From the NCBI RefSeq assembly GCF_000004075.3, contig NC_026660.2:21269498-21333497 (forward strand): 64,000 bases of DNA, read 5' to 3'. The translations under genes and the position numbers were made by a program. This document shows, one piece after another, positions 45,719-58,900 of the stretch (within the stretch, counting starts at the first letter, position 1; every line of letters starts with the position of its first letter). This DNA comes from Cucumis sativus (taxonomy: Eukaryota > Streptophyta > Magnoliopsida > Cucurbitales > Cucurbitaceae). Below the pieces are notes generated by a model. That model saw only the letters and a program-made list of their open reading frames with translations, was not told the DNA's origin and ran no database searches.

Positions 45719-46438
45719 TTACATACTTCTCAAGAATAAATACCCGATTACCACGGGCCAAACCCACGCCCGACCCGAAGTCCGAGGCGATCCGCTTAAG
45801 TCTTCACTCGGCTCAATCCCTACCGATGTCGTTTGGCTTGAGAAATTCCCATTTCTCAACACACTGCGCCATAGAATGAGAACAAAATCAATCTATCCTT
45901 TTAAATTAAAACCACTATAAATCTTTTAAAATAGGTTCCAATTTCCACCATTAATTTTTTGATGTACAGATCTTTACCTAGATGGGAATCTGCAATTTCC
46001 GAAGCCTGAAAAACAAGAAAGATCGAAATCAGATCTGAAAAGAATTTCGGATTTGGAGTAGGGACTTGAGAGATCGGAGTGAAGGAGAAACGTACTAGGG
46101 TTTAAGGAGGTGATAGCGGCGGAGTTTTGAAAGAAGCAACTGTCGTCGGTCATGCCGTGTTTCCTGAAGTAATCGTTGAAGGCGAAGGAGGCCATGTTCT
46201 GGACGTCAGTGGAGTCGTAGCAGGAGCCGCCGGGCTGGATTGGGGAACAGTCAGCGCCGCCGGCGCCGCAGGCCCAGTCGAGGGCTGATTGGAGAGAGGC
46301 GTCGTCAGCGTTGTTCTTGGCGACGCACCAGAGCTCTGAGGCGGCGGCGCTCTGATCCCTTATGGAGGGGCGTGAGGGATGTGGGGCGGTGCAGGGAATG
46401 AGAAGAATGAGGAGAAAGAGGGAGAAACCGATCGGCAT
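45719..46438 (-). CDS. X8-domain protein, plasmodesmata callose-binding (PDCB)-like
   Basis: Three exons (46438-46096, 46005-45978, 45863-45719) join in frame to 171 residues. A signal peptide (FSLFLLILLIPCTA) is followed at about 35-122 by an X8/CBM43 domain. It has the six expected cysteines (C38, C57, C64, C73, C101, C119), the ELWCVAK start and the SCFFQNSAAITSLNPSFGNC end. The 28-base middle exon carries the end of the X8 domain. After a Ser/Thr-rich linker, the C-terminus is hydrophobic (AWVWPVVIGYLFLRSM), compatible with a GPI-anchor signal. X8 domains bind callose (beta-1,3-glucan), and PDCB relatives sit at plasmodesmata (family knowledge). I chose the ATG next to the signal peptide; an in-frame upstream ATG at 46636 would place 66 unlikely residues before it. 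The leader is CT-rich. Confidence 0.88.
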
Positions 46439-46639
46439 TTTAGAGAGAGAGTGTTGGAGAATGGGGGGTTTTAGAGAGAGAGAGAGAGAAGAGGGGTTTA
46501 AGAAGGAAGGAGAGGAAGTGACCGTTGGGGCAATGGGAGAAATGGAAGAGAAGTTGTAAGTGAATTTTGGCACTAAAACACTCACAATTTCAACTCTAAA
46601 ATATTGATTTTGTAAAGATTTAGAAAATAATAACAATCT

Positions 46640-47840
46640 TTTGTTTTTTCCTTCTAATGTTTCCGAAATTTTTTATTTAAATATTGTGATTCGAACTTAT
46701 TATCAAAATATGATTATTTTGAAACTATTTTGTTATCTATCTAACGCGATGATCTTGATCAATTTTTTAGTTCCCACGCTATACATGCTAGATACATATA
46801 CATGTCACAATCACATTTGAGGATGTAAAAGTCTAGTTGGGACTACATGTTGATTACTGATCAAGTGCATAATGATTCACTAATTTCTTTTGTTAATATC
46901 TTGGCTTCATAACGTAAGTTACTATCTCTTTTTCCAAAGCAATCCAATGTCCTTGAAAAAAATACAATATGAATAGATTGAACATTCTCCCTCGAATTAT
47001 GAAATATAACTTTCCCTTTCTATGGTGTATTGTTGGCCCAAGTTCTTGCATGGACTCTTACTAAATAGCCCATGAAGAAATTTGTAACTAACTTCCTTTC
47101 CCTCCACAGCATACATATACAAAGCAATTTTGATGAATAATAATTAATTATATAAAAATATTTTAAATTTAATTATTATATTTGTAACCATCCATTTTAC
47201 CATCATCTTCTTTTCACCAATACTTTTAATCATAACTACAAAAATACTCTACACTATGAATATATTAACCATATTCTATTAGGACATTTTTTAAAATAAT
47301 AAAATAAATTAAAATATTTATAAGTTATAACAAAAAAAATAACAACAATTTTTTTGTTTTTATGGTAAATATTTTGTAAAATTTTCTATTTTTGAAAATT
47401 CTCCTATTTTATAGCTATCTTTAAATTTGAACGATATAACACAAAGCTCCTTTATTAAATAAGTAAAGAGAATGCTATATACTTTTACACCCAACAACAA
47501 ATTTGGTATTTAGCAACAACATTTGGAAAAGAATAAGTAAATTCGTGGAATTTTTTTATTAGAAGAAGGAATAAAATGTTAGTAGATTAGGAAATAATCT
47601 ACTTTAAATATAGATATATACACAAGTATTGAGCTAGCAAATCTAATCAAGTCTGAGTATAATATGAAAAACGATCATGTGGTTTATTAAAGCATTTAGA
47701 CTAAGGAAAGAATCTATAATATATTTTTAAATAAGAAAGAAGAAAAAGTAACCATACAAATAAAAATGCCAAAAGCAATTATCTATCCAAACGTACTGAT
47801 CCTTTGATTATTATTCCCAAATATAACTAACCCTCCCTTT
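46640..47840. other. Divergent intergenic region, X8 / NHL genes
   Basis: This is upstream of both the X8 gene (-) and the NHL gene (+), so it holds both promoters. It is AT-rich. The only clear element is the TATA box listed at 47845. Confidence 0.5.
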
Positions 47841-47844
47841 TGCT

Positions 47845-47853
47845 CTATTTAAA
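47845..47853 (+). promoter_or_regulatory. TATA box of the NHL gene
   Basis: CTATTTAAA, about 75 bases before ATG 47922. Its position implies transcription starts near 47880, which rules out the in-frame ATG at 47865 as the translation start. Confidence 0.6.
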
Positions 47854-47921
47854 AAGGATTCAATTTGAATCCTTTTACTCCATATGTTGAATTAAGGGAA
47901 AAAAAGAAGAAGAAAAAAAAC

Positions 47922-48569
47922 ATGGAAGTAAGTGAGGAATGTCGAGATGAAGAGCATAATGTCAATAGTAAGACGAACAAACTACAATATGGCTTCATAT
48001 GTAAGTATGTTACAATTTTATTCGTGCTGGCCGTGATCATGGCTTCATGCGCTCTCTGGCTTGCCTACCGCCCCAAGAACCCCGAGTTTTCAGTGGTCGA
48101 GGCTGTGATATACAACTTGACCGTGTCGCCTCCATCGCAGCTTTTGACAACAATGGCATGCACCATTGTTACAAGGAACCCCAACAAGCTCTCTTCCATT
48201 TACTATGACCAATTAACTGGGGTGGTGTTGTATAAGGATCAACAGATAACACCACAGGTAATGTTGTCTCCGGTGATTAACGAAAAGAAGACCACCGTGG
48301 AGATACCACTGAAGATTAGTGGTGCAGCGGTGTCCGCGGTGTCGGTGACGGAGGAGTTGGCAAATGAGATAGTGAGAAGTACTGAGAGTGGGTTGTTTTG
48401 GCTTAGAGTTGTGTTGATGGGAAGAGTTAAATGGAAACTTGGAGGTGTGAGAATTGGTTATTATGCTCTTTCTGTTAAATGTGATGTGTTGGTCACTAAC
48501 ACAAAGGATGACTCCGTTGGTTCACTTCCCTCCCCTCGTTCGACTACATGTAACGTCGATTTTGCTTAA
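47922..48569 (+). CDS. NDR1/HIN1-like (NHL, LEA-2 domain) membrane protein
   Basis: An intronless protein of 215 residues. A short charged N-terminus is followed by one membrane segment at about 26-48 (ICKYVTILFVLAVIMASCALWLAY) and YRPKNPEFSV. A LEA-2/WHy-type beta-rich domain runs over about 57-190, including the NHL landmark RNPNKLSSIYYD at 85-96. The protein is inferred to be plasma-membrane anchored with the domain outside the cytosol. NHL relatives act in pathogen response and stress (family knowledge), and the ligand or partner is unknown. N65 (NLT) is a possible glycosylation site. I chose this ATG because the TATA box at 47845 leaves it as the first one in the transcript. Confidence 0.88.
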   Translation: MEVSEECRDEEHNVNSKTNKLQYGFICKYVTILFVLAVIMASCALWLAYRPKNPEFSVVEAVIYNLTVSPPSQLLTTMACTIVTRNPNKLSSIYYDQLTGVVLYKDQQITPQVMLSPVINEKKTTVEIPLKISGAAVSAVSVTEELANEIVRSTESGLFWLRVVLMGRVKWKLGGVRIGYYALSVKCDVLVTNTKDDSVGSLPSPRSTTCNVDFA

Positions 48570-48579
48570 CTAAGTCAAC

Positions 48580-49640
48580 TAGATTATAGTTTAATTTACA
48601 TATGAGTACGTTAGTAACGTTAATTGTATTAGAAAAGAAAGTAAAGTACTCTATAGAGGAATTTTTTATGTCATAGGGCTTATGGATATTGTATTTATTT
48701 ATTTTTATTGAATTTCAATGGAAAATTTTATGGTGACTAGCTAACATATATGTAATAAAGATATCTTTCTTTTTTAGCTATTTTGATTCGAAAGGATATG
48801 AATAGATGTAGATATTTAGGCTCTAAAATATGTAAATAACACAAGAAATTTAATAAGAAAATTAAACCGAACACATAATTAGGTATATCGTTTAGAATAT
48901 CTATTAGAGTAGAGTAGAGTATTTATTTAATGTTATTTTAGTTTAGGTTTATTTCTAGATGTAAAAGTGTATTGGGTGAGACTATGTTAGACTTTGTATA
49001 GTTTGTAAATAGGGAGAATGAAATAGTTGGTGATGAAAAGTAAATGTAATAACAAAATTCAAATACTTGAAACAAAACAAATTTAAATCAAACCCTAAAC
49101 TACATTTAATTTGAATAACATAATGTAAGAAGAAATAGGTAAAAAGAGAGAGTTTTGGGAGTTGTTGTAGGTGGGATCTATTTTTGCAAAATGGAATAGT
49201 AATGAATGCTAATTTTCTAAATTCCATATAGTGTGCGGGTAGGGTGGAAAGAAGGTATGATTGAATTATCAATATAAGAAAGAAAGGAATAAATTATTAA
49301 AATACAAATAAGGTAAAAGAGAAGAAGGAAAAAGATGGGAAAAGAAAGCCACGAGATGTGGAACTTTAATTACCTTTTTAGTAATGGGTATATATATGTA
49401 TATATAATTATACATACAAAGATTAAATGAAGCTACACAAAAAGAAAAAGCTGGGGCTACAACTCCTTAAATTCAGCCTCCCAAATCAACATTTTTCTTT
49501 TTCTTTTCAAATTTCATAAGAAAATTTTCAAAATCCCAATTTCTTCCCCCCCTCCCCCCAAACACATTTATAAATATATATATATATATATTTATATTAT
49601 ATATTTTCTTCTTCTTCTTAGATCTTAAATTTTACTTGTT
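48580..49640. other. Intergenic between NHL and GH9 genes (convergent)
   Basis: 3' flanks of the two converging genes. AT-rich, with TA tracts (49390, 49578). A 96-codon minus ORF at 48982-49272 has no recognisable feature and is probably chance. Confidence 0.45.
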
Positions 49641-49654
49641 TTGTCATTTGTGTC

Positions 49655-52600
49655 TCAATATGAAGCATGTAGGAGCTGGTCGCTTCGGGTTCGACCCGGG
49701 TCCGAACCTTCAAATTGAGACAATTTGGCAAAAATTCCAACCAACGGCGCCGTATTGTACGTGCAAGCCTCAGTTTGCATGTAATTCCCTCTCTCATCGG
49801 CAAAATTGTCTTGGCAATCAGGGCCGCCAACCAACGCCCCAACCACGACGTTTGGATTCCGATCTCCCTTGCCGTACCAATTGTCGTAGCCTTGTGTGCA
49901 CCCAATGAACGCCTTGTTTTCTCTGTACGACACAATCGAGGCTCCTCTGTGGTGAACTCTAGTCGGAAACTTGGAGCCAAATCCCACGAAATAGCTCATG
50001 TTCATTGGGTTGGAGCCCAGAATGTAATCTATTTGTTGTTTTGCCAAAATGAAAAGGTCATCGGGATCCACGGGGCCTGTGGGGCAGTTGAGATGGAGGT
50101 TGGAACGGCGGAGGTAGTCGGAGTAGACAGTGAGAAGAAACGAAGCTGTAGAGACGTATTGCATGTTGTTCCATTGGCGGATGAATAGAAGGCCGGCCGG
50201 AGTTCGGTCGACATTGCTGGCGTTGTTCTTGTTGAGGATGGTGCAAAGGTAATACTCTGCTTTGGATTGGTATTGCTTCAGGATTTTTGTTTGCTCCTTA
50301 TTTTGATGCCTCCCCTGCATTAGAAACTACAAATACACAATACACGAAAAGAGTTAAATTTTCTGATTTACTCTTCTTCGTAACAAAACAAACTCAACTT
50401 CCATTCACATAAAATCTATAATACTAACTTTGGAGTTCATAATTTCAATTCCCTCTACAACATAGAAACATCAAATTCAAGTTTTTAATATTCCCTCAAC
50501 ATTCAAAGAGATCAATATAAATTTCAACGAATTCTTAAAGCTAAATTTATGTTTGTTTCACTAACATATTGTATATCAAAATGAAATAGTTATTTCAAAT
50601 ACAATTCAAGGGGTAACAACACAATTATTTTAAAAGAGACAATAGGTTGATGGTCCAGTTGAATTAAGAACACATGAATGATTAAATTGGAAAAAGTTGA
50701 AAAGGTGGGAACACAAAAGAGATTAAAAAACATGGACAAAATAAGAGGAGGGGACTGAAGGTATTGGGGTTTGGTTGTGTGATCCTATGGTGCTGGAGGG
50801 GGAATTGGAAATTAAAAAAGGACACGTGGCGTGGGTTGAGTAGTTAGAAGGAGAATTAATTGGTGTGGTATCGGATGCACGTGGCTTTGTGCTCCATCCA
50901 ACATGACTCCAAGTCTAAAACTTTACCCTTGCTGTCCCAAATGGGTCCTTTAATTAAGGGCCACTCCATCTCTCTGACGTGAATAAAAGCTAAAAAGCTT
51001 ATTAAACAGTGACATTGAGACAGATTTCCCCCCTCCCTTTCCCCATTCCCCTTATGCCATTTATCACTCCATCTTTAACACTCCTTAATCAAACGCATAA
51101 TCTCCATCAATCCCTAAAAATAGTGTTTAGCTGCATTTCCACTATTATCTATCTTTATACACATCCTACGAAATCAATACAAGTACTACTTTTAGATTAA
51201 ATTATAGGTGGGATTTCTAAACTTTAGTGCTGGACTAATCTTAATCGAGTTAAAGAGGTATATAAGAGAGTTAACAACAAAATCTTGAATCCTAAACAAC
51301 TTTTATGTTCACATACTCTTCAAAATTCATCAACTCTCTGTTACAAAAGAAATGAGAAATATGTTGCAACACACGTCACTGTTGATTGGGTCCACTAGCA
51401 AGATGGCAATAAAAACTACCAATGAAAACACACCACATAATAAAAGGTGTAGATATTAATGGGTGTTCTTACTAGGGAGGCTCAAACTTCTGACCACTTT
51501 CTTTGTCTAAAATTATAAAAGTTTAACCAGTTAATTATGTTCAAATAATTTTATTTCAAAACTAATTAACAATACTAAATATCATTAGTCCCAATAATAA
51601 TAATGATAAAGAGTGAAATTTAGTTACCTTAGAAGCCATGAGTTGGACGCCAGCGTACTTAACATCCCAGCTGAACTCAGAAATGGCCCAGCCAATGCCA
51701 CCGAAGCAATGAGCCTTGTTAACGACGTACTCCAAATATTGTTGATTGTCGGTGGCCTCAAACAGCCACAGCGCAGCCCACAGCAGTTCATCTTTATACC
51801 CACTCACCGACGCGTAGTAGCTCTTCACTGTCCCCACACTTGCATCATATTTCCCTCTGAATTTATCCCCAAATTCAAACAACTTCACACCAATATTCAA
51901 ACAAAATCACAATCAATCAGTTTGTTTTTTCAATTAATTAATTAATTAAAGACTTCATCACTCTCAACTAATTTCTGTTTTACCTGTTGCGCATGATGGA
52001 GCAGCAAGTGCGAGTAATGTGAGTTCGTTTTTCTGAAAACAATCGACGCCGCTGCCATCGCTGCCGCCGTCTCTCCAGCCAGATCTGACCCCGGCTTCTT
52101 CTCATCGATTTTGTACGCTTGCCGTGATGTCGTCATATCCTCCGGTCTCTGCCAGCAGTAATGATCCGTATCTCCATCTCCGACCTGTTTACGAAGCAAT
52201 GTGATTCGATTGATGGTGATGAAAGCGAAATTATGATAAATTGATAAGGAGAATATGAGATTCACCTCCGCCCATAGCACATTGGGGCTAGTGTGTGCTT
52301 TAATGAAGTAATCCGTTCCCCATTTTATGGCCTCGAGAGCGTGCTCTAATTCTCCAGCAGCTTCAATTTCTCGTCGGTACTCAATCACACTCCACGATAG
52401 CATCGTTATCGTGAAGGCCATTGGGAGACCAAACTTCACATGATCACCAGCGTCGTAGTATCCTCCAACTAAATCAACCTGTAACACCCAGAAGAAAGCA
52501 AAAAATCCGATCGATTACCAAAAAGCCAAACTAACAGAAAGCGAAAACAGAGCATCCATTGCAAATTTCGAGGAACTGACTCCTTGTTCAAGACCGTCGG

Positions 52601-52856
52601 TAAGACCGGAATGGTCTCGCCAGTTGACGCGCTGGTTGTACGGCAACCTCCCGGATCGCTGAGACTCGAAGTAGAGGAGACTCTTGGAGAGAGCATCGGC
52701 ATAATCGAAAGCTCCGTCGGCGAAGGACCATAGAAGAGAAAAGGCGAGGAAGATCAAGAAGCGGCGTTCACCGGAAGGTGTTGGAGGTTTATGAAGACCG
52801 TGGAGGCTGCGGCATTGCATGGTTGATGTAGTCGGAGCCGAATTTTCGTCCTCCAT
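49655..52856 (-). CDS. Secreted GH9 endo-beta-1,4-glucanase (class B type)
   Basis: Five exons (52856-52581, 52478-52266, 52184-51984, 51882-51628, 50326-49655) join in frame to 538 residues. A hydrophobic signal ([16 protein letters not shown], 33-48) precedes the GH9 catalytic domain, which starts [21 protein letters not shown]. The nucleophile/base region [10 protein letters not shown] has D101 and D104. The His signature is at about 431-447 ([11 protein letters not shown]) and the acid region at 490-510, with E501. GH9 enzymes cut internal beta-1,4-glucosidic bonds in cellulose or other glucans of the cell wall (established). There is no C-terminal CBM49 and no membrane anchor, so class B. 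The last block reads [13 protein letters not shown], where most relatives have TEPTTYVNAPLVG. ATG 52856 is preferred over an in-frame ATG at 52985 because the latter would add an Arg-rich leader encoded by CT-repeat DNA. Intron 4 is 1.3 kb. Confidence 0.92.
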
Positions 52857-52924
52857 TAGCGGAGTAGAGTTGGTTTGTGTCTTCTCCGTTGAAATTTGGT
52901 TTAGGGAGCGAAATGGGAGAGAGA

Positions 52925-52980
52925 AAAAGGTGAGTCTCTCTCTCTCTCTCGCTCTTCGCTCTTCGCTCTTCGCTCGCTTT
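52925..52980 (-). repeat. (CT)n and CTTCG-type repeat in the GH9 leader
   Basis: A (CT)n run followed by gctcttc repeated three times lies just upstream of the chosen GH9 start codon. It probably belongs to the 5' UTR or promoter. Confidence 0.8.
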
Positions 52981-52999
52981 CTCACACTTTAAAGTTAAA

Positions 53000-55900
53000 C
53001 CTGATGGGTTGATGAAGTAATTGGGTTTGGTCATGACATTCGCATGTGAATCTCGCGTGAGGTTTTCAAAATTCTCCTTTTTTTTTTCTTTTTCTTTTTC
53101 TTTTTTTCAATTGAATTTTAGCAATGCCACGTCATTGGTTAAATTTCTTAAAAAGTAACCCTTAGTCTATAGTTTGAAATTAGGGTTAATTGTAATAGTG
53201 AATTGTTTCAATTACGAGTGTGATATAATATTTTTAAAACTAAGAAGGATGATGTAATTTGCTACCAATTATTGTTTAAAAAATGGTATAACTTCCTAAT
53301 TTCATGACTTTTGACTTGTTGTTCCCTTAGCCATGTTTTGAAGGAAAAGGTCACTTTCACCTCTTTCAAAACTTCATATCTAATGTACAAAAATCACAAC
53401 CTTCTTTTTTTTTTGTTTTTGTCCACTTACTTATATAAGTGTAAAAAAAATGGTATAATGGTATGTATAGTATAGTCATTCTTCAAAATCTACTTTACGA
53501 TCGATCCACAATTCATATTTTATTTTTTTAGAAAATAAAAACGTATTTAAGTTTGTGAACTAAACCAGAAAAAAGTTACTTTTTCATGTCTTTATCAAGA
53601 ATTTTGAATTTTATATTAAAAAATGTAGAATTATATTGAGCATGTACAAAAATATTTAGAAATATAATATGTTATATTATAAATTCATTTTAAAAAAAAA
53701 GAATACTCAGGTTCATTTTTCTAATACAATATGTATTATGTATTGTATTATAAATTATATAATAATACAAAATAATAGTTATATAAGTTTTTAGGTTAAA
53801 TGATAAATTTAGTAAGACAATGTAGTTTCCATAAATTTTTTATTTATTTGAACTCAACGCAACTTATATATTATGCTAATAAATAATAACTCAATCGGCC
53901 AAACTGTATCGATTGGTTTAGGTTAATTGAACAAAAGTCTAACATATGATTAACTGCAGGAGCATGTCAACCAAAGCGAACTTAACTCAACGATAATTAG
54001 TATGACTTTTTCTTTTAATTTATAGCATAATTCATTGAACTATACTCAATAATTGTAGCAGATAAGATTTGAACTCATAATGAAAAGTTTGATTATTGTG
54101 TAGGGGTACAACCACTACAGTAGAAGTTGAATGTAGACAATATATATTATAATCTAACGGTTGAAAATGATATTAATTTTGTGATTAATTTACCCATTGG
54201 ATGTAATATATATGTGTGTATGTGTTGATGAATTGATTGGAAGGGAGGAGAGAACAAAAACAAAAAAAAAAAAAAACCAATGATATAAAGAATAAAATGA
54301 TGATTTATTAAAGTTGAATTATTAATATTTCACATGATATAAAATGATATTAATTTTTGTCGTATATTAAAAAATAGAGAATGAAATAATATTGGAAGAA
54401 AAGAGAAATGAAATAAAAAAGAGTGGGAAAAGAGGAAGAAACAAAAAGAAGGTTGAGGGCCCAGAGGAGTTGAAAGGGGAAGAAAGGCATGTTTAAGCAA
54501 TGACCGTTGTTGATTACGCCAATCATCTAATTAATGACCACCATCATATTCATAACCTCCCCAATTAGTGGAAACTCTCACGCAAACCACTCCCTAATTT
54601 CTTTCTTAATTACACATATGGTATTTCTCATTATACTATTCACAACGCATAATCCATCAATATAAGGAGAAGAAATAAATAATTGATGACTCCTAATCCT
54701 CCAAACCTTTATAAACTTATCATTTTCTTATGCTCCAATCAATTTGAAAAATTCATCTTAGCTACTTATACTCAAGAGATGAATAATGTAGAAATCATCA
54801 ATTCGGTGTCAAGGGAGAGATGTGAACAAAGGTTTGTTGTCGTTACGTGGCTTATTTGTATTTTTGTTTAATTGTTTAATTTTAGTCTCTATTGTTGTAA
54901 ATATTTTGTCAAATTTGCAACTTTTTGCAATTTATTATATATAAATAAGAATAAGGGACATTTTCAAAAATAAGAAATATTGAAACTATTTAATATAGTA
55001 AAATTTTATTTTTTTAATCTATTTAAATTTTTTTTGTTATATTTTGTAAATAGTTTTAATTAGAAGAAGGGAAAATAAATCCAACTAATATTATTGTTTC
55101 GAATGACTTTAGCATATTTTATTCGCAATGTTTTTCACTCTTATGTAGAGAAAAATATGTCTTTTGTTCTTAAATTTTGTGTTTAATTTATATTTTAGTG
55201 TGTAGATTCCAAATTTTTACACATTTGGTCATTTCAAATGAATTTTTTTCCTTTCAATTCAATTCTATCAAAGTCTTTAGGTTTGAGTTTATTTTAATTT
55301 GGTACCTAAATTCTAAGATTTTACATTTTTTTACTTTAACATTTCATTAAATACTCTGTTATAGTTACAGTTGCAAATATTGATGTCAATGTTTATTGAT
55401 TAGTTTAAACTAATTATAAAAGTAAAATTTTAAATTTAATTTTTAAAGTGAAGAATTTAATTAATTATAATTGATTTGATTATTTTAAATGTATTGACAT
55501 TGAATTTGAAAATAAGCATTTAAAGAAAAATTGAAGTTTAAAAATATAAATATTAAAATGTGAGGATCAAATTTAAAAAAAATACTCAAATGTCAACTAT
55601 ATAACTGTGACATTTTGATACGAACTATGTCTAACATTCTAATCCAGAGACTGAATAGAAATTTAAACCATAACTTATGGACAAAAACGTAACTATATAT
55701 ATATTTTTGGGTTTTTCAAATATATATATATATAGAATTTTTTTTTGTCTATTTAGTTATTTTTAACCATTTTTCTATATTATTTCATCCTCCAATTTTA
55801 TATTTGCTTTACTTTACAATGAAATATTAGAGATAATCTTATTTGTTATGGAAAAAATTTATGATATTTTCCCGTAGATAATAATAATTCTGTTTGCATT

Positions 55901-58900
55901 CAACTATGTTTGTTTTTAATTTAGAAAAAAAAAATTATGTATTATACTAACAAATTTCTTTTATTTTAACATAATTTATCGTGTTATTTTTAAATATATC
56001 AAAATTACAAAAAAAAATTAAATATAATAAAATGGCATAATTTAGATGTGATATAATAATTTGGTGTAGATTATATATAAACAATAATATTTTATTATAT
56101 TTATAAACATTTTCAATAGTTTTATCCTTTAAAATAAATTTTCTAATTTTTTTATAGTTTAATATAATTACATTTTTGGATCTTTTGAATATAAAAAAAA
56201 ATATCAAATTATTTATAAATTATAACAAAATTTTGTTTTCTTATGTTGTAGGTAGATGTTGATGGAAGTTTATGAATGTTTATTATTGATAGAAAATGAT
56301 AGAAGTCTATCATTGATTTCTTGAATTGTAGAAATCGATACATATCTTTCATTAATAAAGGTTCATACAAATTGTCATTGTTCGTTAATATCCTCTCTTT
56401 CTTTTTTCTTTTTTTGCTATTTATATAAATAGTTTGACGGATGAAAATTTCTCTTAATTTTATATATGTGAAGTTTTACATTAAAATATTAAATTGGAAC
56501 TAAAAGGAAGTGCAAGATATGAAAAGAATGAAGAAATTAAATAAATATTAAGAATAAAAAAATATTTATAAAATGAGAATAATATGAAGAGAAATAACAA
56601 CTAGTTCAATTGTGGTATGTCATATAAGGGCACCATACACCACTCTTTAAAAGACATATGGTATATGATACAATACTAAATTTAATAGATGTGTATGTTA
56701 CAATGTATAGTTCAATAAGATGTTATTAAAAACTTTGGGTAACATATGTAGGTTGATGATATTATATATTATTACATTTATAACAAATAAGACATTTAGA
56801 ACATCAATTGAATATGAAACATAATTTCATACGGCTGTTTATATTTTCTACTATTCAATAAAAGATAAATTAAGGATTTGAATAGTGATGGACTCATATC
56901 TGACACACGATTAATAAACCTAAAGATTTTTAATGATAAGAGTTGATCATGTGGGTAGAGTGAGCTATATATAATAGTTCACTCCTTATTTGGATCGAGT
57001 ACTACCTTTAATATAGAAAACAAAAATATTTTTGGGCATTGTTTATAACAATTTTGGTCACTTCTGTTTTTTGATTTTTTTTTATATTATTATTTGTTAT
57101 CTTAATTCGTTATGCAGAACAAAGGGAAAGTTTGAAAAGTTAAAACTAATTTATTATTTGTAAAATTTAATTGAGAATTCAAATATTTATACACCGTACA
57201 AACCGTAATATCGAATTTAAATGAAAACAGTCACAAATTTCAAAAACTAAAAACTAAGGTAAGAAGTTTTGGTTTTAAAAGTTATCTTGTTGTCTTGCAA
57301 TTTATGGATCAATGTTTTCAAATTTAGTTCATATGAGTTCATACTCAAATTACTTTTCTACTAGGAAGTTATCATTTTGGTTTGTTGTGAATGAACTCCA
57401 ACTAATGAAATGGGACAGAAAAGTGGAAGAAGATTGAAGGAATGAGCCCACGAACAAACTATACTTGGTTAGCCTAACATGAGCATAGTTTATAGGATGA
57501 AACTCTAGCCAGCACACATAGCAAGAATGTTGAGTCAGTCAATTCCAACTCAAAGAATATCAGAATGCAAATTGACCAATATATGATATGAAAAGTGAAA
57601 CAATGGATGAAAATAACTCAAAAAGAAGAAAAAAAAGTAATGAAACTTTAAGCTAAAATAGCCAAATCACTCTTGATCTAGGCCAATAATAAAGTAGAGA
57701 CTGATTTTCTCTATTCGATGATCGAAACATACTATGACCTATTTGTGATGGTATAAGTCAAAAGCCCAAATCAACCTCGTTAACTTCAACATTGACCAAG
57801 GATGACAACGTCAAGGTCAATCTTCTCCATTTAACACGCTCTAACTCACTTAACACGCTCTAACTCACAAAAGTAAACCCTAACTAAAAATTTTCAAATA
57901 CAACTTTTATGAGTCCATATGAGAAAACTATTCTATAATTATCTTAGCCATCTAGACCAATTCAATCACAGGAGAGAGTATGTGCATTTTTCTTTGGCCC
58001 AATCATTTTCTTTTGTAAGATCCTAAAATGATCACGTTTTAGAACTTATGAACCAAAATAAACAAATACAAAAAAAACTTTATATGAACTAAAATAAATA
58101 ATTACAAAATACATAAAAGTAATAATAATAAGTAAATGGAAAAAGGATTGAATTGTCGGTGGCCGTGGGAAGAGCGGTGAGCGGCGGTCCCTGGTTGAGC
58201 TGCTGTATTCACGGTGGCGGACCCCTCAACGTTAAAACGCCCAATCTTTCCGGGTCCTACATGTCGTCCCCACCCCTTCTCCAGCCGACACCCCGTAGGT
58301 TTAAACGTCTAAATTATTTATTGTTATTAACTCAATTTAAATCTTTCATTTTCTTTTTTAATAAATTCCGAAGTTTAACATCTTTTCAAAACTACACCTA
58401 TCTTTTGCAATTTGTATTTATGTTCCTTTTGGGATATCCCACTTTCCTTAATTATTTATTTGCTTTACTCATCACTCCTCTTTTTTACTTTCTTATGCTC
58501 TCTTACATCTCTTTTTTATTTTCCATTATTCACTCCTCCATTTTCTCCCACACAAATTCAATTATCTAATACCTAAACTTTAAACCTCTACTTAAGTTTA
58601 TCGAAGTTTTAGTCATTTTTGGATTACAAATCATAAAAGCTCGTGTAAAGATGTTGAAATTCAAATGTAAGTAGAAATCGTAATATTTTATATCTTACTA
58701 CTCCAACCATAAATAGGAGAAGGTTATAAAGTAATAGATTAATCATAAAAAAAAATGAAAATTAATTTCTTTAAAACCATAACCCAATAATTTGAATCCA
58801 AAATAAAGATAAATTTTATTAGATGATAAAAATATTTAGAAAAAACAGCTCGTAACATATATTTCTTGCATGTGGTAAATTTGACAAATACGATTAGTAA

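Noticed and set aside
49715-50188. 157-codon plus-strand ORF
   Set aside because: It is antisense to the last exon of the GH9 gene, whose frame carries the conserved motifs.
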